From Thioalkalivibrio sp. (GTDB taxonomy: Bacteria > Pseudomonadota > Gammaproteobacteria > Ectothiorhodospirales > Ectothiorhodospiraceae), in NCBI GenBank assembly GCA_007136145.1, contig SLHN01000065.1:1-11399 (forward strand): 11,399 nucleotides of DNA, in the 5' to 3' direction. Position 1 is the stretch's first letter, and every line of letters starts with the position of its first letter. Positions 5,984 to 11,399 of this stretch are shown here, piece after piece. The notes beneath the pieces are model-generated. The model saw only the letters and a list, made by a program, of their open reading frames with translations, did not search any database and was not told the DNA's origin. The translations under genes were made by a program, and so were the position numbers.

Positions 5984-7201
5984 TCATGCCGACTTGGCGG
6001 TGCCCTGACGGGCATAAGGATCCGAAGAGCTGCGCCCCATGCGCCGGCTCCACTCCTCCAGGTAATGCCGCATGCCGATCTCGTCGTGGATGGTCTGGTT
6101 TTCCTCCCGGCCATGCAGGACATACATGGGGTCGGAATCGGCGGTCATCGCGATGCCCTGGCCCGAGGACGCCAGCAGGTCCTCGTGCAGGTTGCGCCCG
6201 AACGGACTCCAGATGGTGGCGGCATCCTTTTCCCGCTGGGCACGGATCTCGGGCGTGTCGCTCTTGAGCCCCAGGGCACGGAACTCCAGGATCAACTCGT
6301 TCGGACCCACTGGAATGTAGGAGTCGATTCGCAGCACCGACGTGCGCAGGTTGAAGGTAATGCAGGGAAAAAGATCGACCAGTTTCCAGCCCATAGGCGG
6401 CAGTTCCGGCCAGCCCAGGCTGGAGTGCCCACCGCCCTTGTAGGACTCGTAATCCACTTTCATCGACCCGACCGAGGCGTGGCCATTCGGGAAAGCCTCG
6501 TACTTGCGCTGGAAATAACCGGAGTCGGGTTTCATCATCCCGGTGATACGATTATGGTAGTGCAGGTAGTCGTGGTAGAACTCGCTATTGGTATCGTGGA
6601 TCAGCTTGAAGTTGGTCTTCAATCGGGCCTGGTAGTACCAGAAAACATCCAGAGGCTCGGATTCCAACTCCGGAAGCATGTAGTCGAGCGCGTGGCCGAT
6701 GTGATCAGACAATGGTCCGCAGTTGTCATCCACGTTGACCCACACGAAACCTCCGTAGGCCACTTCCGTCCGCACCTCCTTCAGGCCCACGTCGTCCTCG
6801 CAGAGACGATCCTGGTAGCCTTCCTTGCCTCTCGGGATATCAATGCAATCCCCTTTGGTATCGAAGGCCCACTGATGGAAGATGCAAACCAGCCGTTTTG
6901 CATTGCCCGAGGGCTCATAGGCGATCAAGTTTCCTCGGTGCGGACAGATGTTGTAGAAACTGCGGATCTTCATGTCCTCGCCGCGCACGATCACCAGCTC
7001 GCGCCCGGCGGGATGCTGATAGGTCCGATAATCGTTCGGATTGGGAATCTCGCTTTCGTGGATCGCGAGTTGCCAGACCTTGCTGAAGATTTTTTCCCGC
7101 TCTTCCTTGAAGATTTCTTCGTCGAAATAAATGGCCGGGTCGACGTAATGGCTCGAGGGCAAGTGCGGACGCTGGGTCCACTGGGTTTGATTGCGTGACA
7201 T
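5984..7201 (-). CDS. Ring-hydroxylating dioxygenase alpha subunit (Rieske)
   Basis: A 405-residue large subunit of a Rieske non-heme iron oxygenase, which uses electrons from a ferredoxin/reductase to hydroxylate an aromatic or similar substrate. The Rieske [2Fe-2S] ligands are C86-x-H88 (CPHRGN) and C106-x2-H109 (CIFHQW). The catalytic iron site lies in DTNSEFYHDYLHYH: H210 with H214 (or H216), the third ligand probably D341 in NLHEDLL. The residue that bridges Rieske and iron centres is Glu207, where naphthalene dioxygenase has Asp. The start at 7201 has a near-perfect AGGAGGT six bases upstream; an in-frame extension to 7267 is rejected. It is first in an operon with the beta subunit. Ferredoxin and reductase genes are not in this window, so electron partners are presumably elsewhere. 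Substrate class is unknown. The long AT-rich leader upstream may carry regulation. Confidence 0.93.
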   Translation of the reverse strand: MSRNQTQWTQRPHLPSSHYVDPAIYFDEEIFKEEREKIFSKVWQLAIHESEIPNPNDYRTYQHPAGRELVIVRGEDMKIRSFYNICPHRGNLIAYEPSGNAKRLVCIFHQWAFDTKGDCIDIPRGKEGYQDRLCEDDVGLKEVRTEVAYGGFVWVNVDDNCGPLSDHIGHALDYMLPELESEPLDVFWYYQARLKTNFKLIHDTNSEFYHDYLHYHNRITGMMKPDSGYFQRKYEAFPNGHASVGSMKVDYESYKGGGHSSLGWPELPPMGWKLVDLFPCITFNLRTSVLRIDSYIPVGPNELILEFRALGLKSDTPEIRAQREKDAATIWSPFGRNLHEDLLASSGQGIAMTADSDPMYVLHGREENQTIHDEIGMRHYLEEWSRRMGRSSSDPYARQGTAKSA

Positions 7202-7294
7202 TGGAACACCTCCTGACTGAGTTGAGCGCTCGCTGCGCCGACCCTGGCTACGCATGGATTGTGCCAATATCTGTGTGGGTATCTAACTATCTGT

Positions 7295-7322
7295 AAAATA
7301 TGTGTTATTTGCAGCGGAACAA
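7295..7322 (-). promoter_or_regulatory. Candidate promoter of dioxygenase operon
   Basis: On the leftward strand, TTGTTC (7322-7317) is separated by 16 bases from TATTTT (7300-7295), a fair sigma-70-like pair. It would give a leader of roughly 85-90 bases before the alpha start. It is supported only by sequence likeness and AT-rich context. Confidence 0.3.
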
Positions 7323-7347
7323 TTCCTTACTGATTTTATTGGTTTTG

Positions 7348-7360
7348 TTTCGCAACGAAA
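7348..7360. promoter_or_regulatory. Palindrome TTTCGCAACGAAA, candidate operator
   Basis: A perfect inverted repeat TTTCG-CAA-CGAAA in the AT-rich divergent promoter region, just upstream of the candidate dioxygenase -35 box. Its size and symmetry fit a dimeric repressor or activator site. No regulator gene is adjacent within the window. Confidence 0.35.
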
Positions 7361-7589
7361 ATGTCACGTTCCCTTTTGAAACGTGTGGAATTAGGCGTGG
7401 CGTTCACGCGCATTCAACTGCCTGGGCTCACCTCATTCCGTGCCTGCACCCCTCGGGGTCGAGGCAGTGTTTGTTCGCGCGCCTTGTCACCGAGCCAGAC
7501 TCGACCAAGGTCGGCGCGCCAGCGGATGAAGGTCCCGCGGGCCTCGGGCAAAGCGTCGCTGCGCCGGCACGAACGCCCCGCGATCAGCA

Positions 7590-7618
7590 TTGACTATTCG
7601 ATCAGGACCCGATACACA
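7590..7618 (+). promoter_or_regulatory. Candidate promoter of the acetyltransferase gene
   Basis: TTGACT (7590-7595) is followed after 17 bases by TACACA (7613-7618): a good -35 and a poor -10. The -10 lies inside the 37-bp element, so a protein bound there could affect polymerase. The two CGATCAG copies flank the -35. Confidence 0.3.
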
Positions 7619-7639
7619 GGTCATATTGCACTGCCGCAA
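7603..7639 (+). repeat. 37-bp shared intergenic element, copy 2
   Basis: Matches 3533-3569 at 33 of 37 positions. The 16-base block TATTGCACTGCCGCAA and the block CAGGACCCGA are identical in both copies. The inverted repeat TTGC-N6-GCAA falls at 7626-7639. It ends 27 bases before the ATG of the Pat-type gene and so lies in its leader or at its promoter. Confidence 0.7.
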
Positions 7640-7666
7640 AACCCGCGCCACGCAGGACTGCCGCAT

Positions 7667-10354
7667 ATGGGCCCGCATTACCTGAACCGCATTCTGTCCG
7701 CCCGCAGCATCGCGCTCATCGGCGCGAGCAATCAGTCGGGGAGTGTCGGCTCGACGATCCTGAAGAACCTGCTGGCGATGGGCTTCGAAGGCGAGTTGTA
7801 CCCGGTCAATCCCAGGTACAAGAAAGTGCATGGGCGCAAGAGCCATCCCAGCGTCGAGGCGATCGGCAGAAGCATCGACCTGGCGATCATCGCCACGCCG
7901 GCCGACACCATTCCGGACATCATCCGCGAATGCGGCAACGCCGATGTCCAGGGCGCCATCGTGATGTCCGCGGGATTCGGCGAAGGCGGACCCGACGGCG
8001 CCCGGCTGCAGGACCGGATGCGCGAGGCAGCGCGTGCGACGGGTCTGCGCATCATCGGCCCCAACTGCCTGGGTGTGATGCGACCATCGCGCAAGATCAA
8101 CGCCACCTTCAGTCGTAACAGCGCCATACCCGGACATCTGGCACTGGTTTCCCAGTCCGGCGCGATCTGCTCGGCGATCCTCGACTGGGCCGAGGATCAG
8201 CGCATCGGCTTTTCGCTGGTGGCTTCTCTCGGCGATGCCGCCGATGTCGATTTCGGCGACGTGCTCGATTTCCTCGCGCTGGACCCGGAAACCCGCAGCA
8301 TCCTGTTGTATGTCGAGGGCATCCGCAATGCACGCGGCTTCATGAGCGGCCTGCGGGCGGCGGCACGCATGAAGCCGGTGATCGTGATCAAGGCCGGGCG
8401 CCACGCCGAGGGGTCGCGCGCGGCAATGTCGCATACCGGGGCGATGGTTGGCGCCGACGACGTTTTCGATGCGGCACTGGAACGCGCGGGCGCGGTGCGC
8501 GCGCAGACGGTGCAACAGATGTTCTCGGCCGCCAGCATTCTGTCCAGCGGCGTGCGTGCGCGAGGAAACCGCCTCGCGATCGTGACCAATGCCGGCGGCC
8601 CCGGCGTGATGGCGACGGACCGTGCCGTGGAACTGGACCTGTCGATACCCGATCTGCAGGCACACACGCTGAAGCGCCTGGATACCGAATTGCCGCCCCA
8701 CTGGTCACATGGTAATCCGGTGGACCTGCTTGGTGACGCGGACCCCAGCCGCTATGAAACCGCCCTGGCAGCCTGCCTGCAGGATCCCGGGATCGACGGT
8801 GTGCTGGCGATGCTCACGCCACAGGCAATGACCGACTCCGATGCAGTCGCCGAGATCGTGATCCGCAGCAGCCATGACGGAAGGGACAGCAAACCCGTTC
8901 TGGCCTGCTGGATGGGGGGCAAGCAGGTCGAAAAGGCCCGGGGCCGCTTCATCGCCGAACGGCTCCCAAACTTCATAACCCCCGAGGCCTCGGTCGAGGC
9001 CTTCGCGTACCTCACGGCTCACCAGCGCAACCAGCGCCTGCTGTTGCAGGTCCCGGGGCCGCTCAGTGACCGGAGTCCCGCCGACGTCGAGGGTGCCCGC
9101 ATGATCATCGAGAGCGCCCTTGGCGAGGGCCGCCGTTCGCTGGGAACCATGGAGTCCAAGGCGGTGCTCGCCGCGTTCCGGATCCCGGTAACCCAGACCG
9201 TGCAGGCACACAACGCCAGCGAGGCACTGGTCGCCGCGAGCACGCTCGGCTATCCGCTGGCGATGAAGATCGCTTCGCCCGACATCACTCACAAATCCGA
9301 CGTCGGTGGTGTACGTCTGAACATCACCACCGCCGAGTCGGTTCGCAAGTGCTTCCAGGCGATGATGCAGGAAGCCGCGGAAGCCCGGCCCGAGGCACGC
9401 CTCGAGGGTGTGACGCTCGAGCGCATGTACCGCAGCCATTACGGGCGCGAACTCATGGTGGGCGTGCTGCGCGACCCTGTATTCGGGCCGGTGATCAGCT
9501 TCGGCTCGGGCGGTACCTCGGTCGAAGTGCTGCAGGATCGCGCGGTGGCGCTGCCGCCACTGAACGAGACCATCATCCGCGGAATGATCGGCCGCACGCG
9601 CGTGGCCCGCCTGCTCCAGCGCTTCCGGCACATGCCACCAGTGGACGTGACCGCGCTGGAAAAGGTGCTGCTGCGCATCTCGGACATGGTCTGCGAATTG
9701 CCGGAGGTGCTGGAACTCGACATCAATCCGCTGATCGTCGACGAGAACGGACTCGCGGCCGTCGATGCGCGGATCGTTGTCGATTTCCCGCCCAGCCAGG
9801 CCGATCGCTACGGACACATGGCGATCCACCCCTACCCCGGACACCTGGTCGAGGAGTGGCCGATGCCGGACGGCATCACGCTGACAGTGCGTCCGATCCG
9901 CCCGGAGGACGCGCAGATCGAACAGGAATTCGTGCGCAGCCTGTCCGACGAATCGCGCTATTTCCGGTTCATGCAGGCGGTGCACGAGCTGACTCAGGAA
10001 ATGCTGGTCCGCTTCACCCAGATCGATTACGACCGGGAAATGGCGATGATCGCGGTGGTCGAGCCCGATCCGGGCGTGGAAAAACAGGTCGCCGTGGCCC
10101 GGTACACTGCGTATCCCGACAAACGGAGCTGCGAGTTCGCGATCGTCGTTGCCGACGAGTGGCAGGGTCGCGGCATCGGCACCCATCTGATGCAGACGCT
10201 GATGCGGGTCGCCAAGTCCCGCGGCCTCAGCCTGATGGAAGGGGAAATCATCGCGGGCAACACGCACATGCTCGGGCTGATGCGTCGTCTCGGCTTCAAG
10301 ATCCGGGCGACCGCCGACGACGAAGGCGTGGTCCAGGCATCCCGAGAGCTGTAG
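7667..10354 (+). CDS. Pat/PatZ-type protein lysine acetyltransferase (NDP-forming acyl-CoA synthetase-GNAT fusion)
   Basis: An 895-residue, four-part protein close in length to enterobacterial Pat/PatZ, which acetylates lysines of enzymes such as acetyl-CoA synthetase using acetyl-CoA. Order: CoA-binding Rossmann domain (about 1-130, SIALIGASNQSGSVG); succinyl-CoA-ligase-like domains (about 130-460, IIGPNCLG and LVSQSGA); ATP-grasp domain (about 490-710, ITHKSDVGGV); GNAT domain (about 735-895) with Glu823 in CEFAIVV, at the position of the catalytic base, and acetyl-CoA loop QGRGIG (833-838). Unlike E. coli PatZ, the synthetase half keeps the phospho-histidine motif SHTG (His256) and the second His542, so ADP-forming acyl-CoA ligase activity may remain. 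The ATG at 7667 has AGGA 9 bases upstream and begins at the family N-terminus; the open frame back to 7361 is not family-like. It is probably monocistronic and convergent with the transporter gene. Confidence 0.93.
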   Translation: MGPHYLNRILSARSIALIGASNQSGSVGSTILKNLLAMGFEGELYPVNPRYKKVHGRKSHPSVEAIGRSIDLAIIATPADTIPDIIRECGNADVQGAIVMSAGFGEGGPDGARLQDRMREAARATGLRIIGPNCLGVMRPSRKINATFSRNSAIPGHLALVSQSGAICSAILDWAEDQRIGFSLVASLGDAADVDFGDVLDFLALDPETRSILLYVEGIRNARGFMSGLRAAARMKPVIVIKAGRHAEGSRAAMSHTGAMVGADDVFDAALERAGAVRAQTVQQMFSAASILSSGVRARGNRLAIVTNAGGPGVMATDRAVELDLSIPDLQAHTLKRLDTELPPHWSHGNPVDLLGDADPSRYETALAACLQDPGIDGVLAMLTPQAMTDSDAVAEIVIRSSHDGRDSKPVLACWMGGKQVEKARGRFIAERLPNFITPEASVEAFAYLTAHQRNQRLLLQVPGPLSDRSPADVEGARMIIESALGEGRRSLGTMESKAVLAAFRIPVTQTVQAHNASEALVAASTLGYPLAMKIASPDITHKSDVGGVRLNITTAESVRKCFQAMMQEAAEARPEARLEGVTLERMYRSHYGRELMVGVLRDPVFGPVISFGSGGTSVEVLQDRAVALPPLNETIIRGMIGRTRVARLLQRFRHMPPVDVTALEKVLLRISDMVCELPEVLELDINPLIVDENGLAAVDARIVVDFPPSQADRYGHMAIHPYPGHLVEEWPMPDGITLTVRPIRPEDAQIEQEFVRSLSDESRYFRFMQAVHELTQEMLVRFTQIDYDREMAMIAVVEPDPGVEKQVAVARYTAYPDKRSCEFAIVVADEWQGRGIGTHLMQTLMRVAKSRGLSLMEGEIIAGNTHMLGLMRRLGFKIRATADDEGVVQASREL

Positions 10355-10360
10355 CGCCTG

Positions 10361-10376
10361 GCAGCCTGTCGGACTC
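10361..10376 (+). repeat. 16-bp repeat GCAGCCTGTCGGACTC, copy 2
   Basis: Identical to 5359-5374. It sits in the 33-base gap between the convergent stop codons of the acetyltransferase and transporter genes. An imperfect stem GACTCCG/CGGAATC (10372-10389) overlaps its end, so the gap may also help 3'-end formation. Confidence 0.55.
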
Positions 10377-10387
10377 CGTTTCCGGAA

Positions 10388-11399
10388 TCAGCGGCCCGCT
10401 TGCCTCGGAGTCCCGGTATCCGACACCGTGGGTCCCCGCGGTAGCAGCGACGACAGCATCCAGGCGGCGAACAGGAAGGCGCTGGATGTGATCAGACAAC
10501 CCACCAGCCCCTGGGTCATGAAGATCCAGCCGGAAAGCACGGTGCCGACCAGTCTGCCGCCGGCGTTGGCCATGTAGTAGAACCCCACCTTCATCGCGAC
10601 CTTGTCGGACTCGGCGTAGTCCAGAATCAGGAACGAGTGCACCGCCGAATTGATCGCGAACACGACCCCGAAAATGCCCAGTCCGACGATCAGCACCAGC
10701 CCCGGATCGAGGCCGGTCTCCAGCGTGATCACGATGCCGATCGGGATCAGCATCAGGACGAGCACCCAGACCCGGGCGGTCAGACCGGTCGGGTCCAGAC
10801 CCTTGCGCGCGATCAGGGTCGGAACGGCGGCCTGTACGATGCCGTAACCGATGATCCATAACGCCAGAAAGGCTCCCACCTGCAGGTGGTTCCAGCCGAG
10901 CGTCGCCGACAGGAACACCGGCAATGCAACCACGAACCAGACATCCCTTGCTCCGAACAGGAAGAAACGCGCTGCTGACAGGACGTTGATCGCGGGGCTG
11001 TTGGCGAACATCTGAGTGAACTTCGGCTTGCCGTCGACGCGACCCAGCCCCCGCGGCAGTCCCAGCACGGCCAGGCTGAGGCTCAGCACCAGCAAACCCG
11101 CAAGAACCACCAGGGCCATCCGAAACCCGACCGTGTACAAGAGCGCCGCGCCGACAAAGAAGCCCAGGCCTTTCAAAGCGTTCTTGGAACCCGTCAACCA
11201 GGCCACCCAACGGAACAGTCGGCCCTGCACATTGCCCGCGACCAGCTTCACGCCGGATTTCGCGCTCATCTTGTTCAGATCCTTGGCGATACCCGACAGC
11301 GCCTGAGCGAACATCACGTACGCCACCGACAGCCAGGCCTCGGGCACCGTGAGCATCAGCAACGGATCGCCGTCACCGCAGCCGAGTTCGAGCGCCGGC
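10388..11399 (-). CDS. arsJ: MFS transporter, ArsJ-like, N-terminus missing
   Basis: The C-terminal three quarters or so of a major facilitator protein; the frame is open to the right edge, so the start and first helices are outside. Several hydrophobic membrane segments are visible (for example VGFFVGAALLYTVGF-like, FFLFGARDVWFVVALPVF, VLILMLIPIGIVI-like and LVLIVGLGIFGVVFA). The stretches SGIAKDLNKMSAKS, GSKNALKG, LSAARFFLFGARDVW and YYMANAGGRLVG match my recollection of ArsJ. ArsJ exports 1-arseno-3-phosphoglycerate made by a dedicated glyceraldehyde-3-phosphate dehydrogenase, giving arsenate resistance. That partner gene, if present, should lie upstream, beyond 11399. The MFS family is certain; ArsJ is likely but was not checked against a database. 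It is convergent with the acetyltransferase gene, with a 33-base gap. Confidence 0.75.
   Translation of the reverse strand, partial: PALELGCGDGDPLLMLTVPEAWLSVAYVMFAQALSGIAKDLNKMSAKSGVKLVAGNVQGRLFRWVAWLTGSKNALKGLGFFVGAALLYTVGFRMALVVLAGLLVLSLSLAVLGLPRGLGRVDGKPKFTQMFANSPAINVLSAARFFLFGARDVWFVVALPVFLSATLGWNHLQVGAFLALWIIGYGIVQAAVPTLIARKGLDPTGLTARVWVLVLMLIPIGIVITLETGLDPGLVLIVGLGIFGVVFAINSAVHSFLILDYAESDKVAMKVGFYYMANAGGRLVGTVLSGWIFMTQGLVGCLITSSAFLFAAWMLSSLLPRGPTVSDTGTPRQAGR

Larger units (their letters stand above)
7202..7666. other. Divergent intergenic region, dioxygenase / acetyltransferase
   Basis: These 465 bases separate divergent genes. The stretch from about 7265 to 7375 is clearly more AT-rich than the surroundings and probably holds the dioxygenase promoter and operator. 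From about 7376 to 7666 it is GC-rich, and its rightward open frame is Arg-rich and unlike any acyl-CoA synthetase N-terminus, so I treat it as non-coding leader. It contains a TTTCG/CGAAA palindrome, a CGATCAG direct repeat (7581-7587 and 7599-7605) and copy 2 of the 37-bp element. Confidence 0.65.

Noticed and set aside
5945..7198. 417-residue rightward open frame over the dioxygenase alpha gene
   Set aside because: Antisense shadow. The alpha subunit with intact Rieske motifs and a strong ribosome binding site is the real gene.
7603..7639. Sigma-54 promoter inside the 37-bp element (TTGCA resembling a -12 box)
   Set aside because: There is no GG at the required distance upstream for the -24 box.
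7361..7666. In-frame 102-residue N-terminal extension of the acetyltransferase gene
   Set aside because: It is Arg/Ser-rich with no family likeness, overlaps the candidate promoter and 37-bp element, and the ATG at 7667 has a good ribosome binding site and the family N-terminus.
7487..8701. 404-residue leftward open frame
   Set aside because: It is also antisense to the 5' part of the acetyltransferase gene and its leader, with shadow-like composition and no recognisable motif.
8705..10267. 520-residue leftward open frame antisense to the acetyltransferase gene
   Set aside because: It is a shadow of a long GC-rich gene: His/Arg/Asp-rich composition, no domain, and the opposite strand encodes a clear family protein.

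Overview
This window (11,399 bases, GC-rich, protein-coding on both strands) looks like chromosomal DNA of a gammaproteobacterium, perhaps of the Chromatiales/Ectothiorhodospiraceae type. That placement is an inference from gene content and base composition. No rRNA, tRNA, CRISPR array, transposase or phage gene was recognised. The window holds eight clearly supported protein genes, two of them cut by the window edges, plus one small gene remnant.

Left part (1-2332): the 3' portion of an archaeal-type (Rnl3/Pab1020 family) ATP-dependent RNA ligase runs rightward. It faces, across 18 bp, a leftward PIN-domain gene matching the 'RNA ligase partner' (MJ_0950/UPF0278) family, so this is a probable RNA repair or processing pair. 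A small SAM-dependent methyltransferase resembling METTL7 proteins is divergent from the PIN gene and has a hairpin directly before its ribosome binding site.

Middle (2522-5194): a complete zinc-dependent histone-deacetylase-family (AcuC-like) hydrolase runs leftward. A membrane-anchored phospholipase-D-superfamily protein runs divergently from it. Their 288-base shared intergenic region contains one copy of a 37-bp element.

Right-middle (5195-7201): a SHOCT-like gene remnant and a short repeat are followed by a leftward two-gene operon for the alpha (Rieske) and beta subunits of a ring-hydroxylating dioxygenase. A hairpin lies just past its end. Ferredoxin and reductase partners are not in the window.

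Right part (7202-11399): a 465-base, partly AT-rich divergent intergenic region carries the second copy of the 37-bp element. It precedes a large gene fusing an NDP-forming acyl-CoA synthetase to a GNAT acetyltransferase (Pat/PatZ type). Convergent with this is the 3' part of an MFS transporter closely resembling ArsJ, the exporter of 1-arseno-3-phosphoglycerate.

The most connected story is protein acylation. A Pat-type lysine acetyltransferase and an AcuC-like deacylase lie about 4 kb apart, each with a copy of the same 37-bp element upstream. The other strong point is the archaeal-type RNA ligase with its PIN partner in a bacterial setting. Neither amounts to a proven new system from sequence alone.
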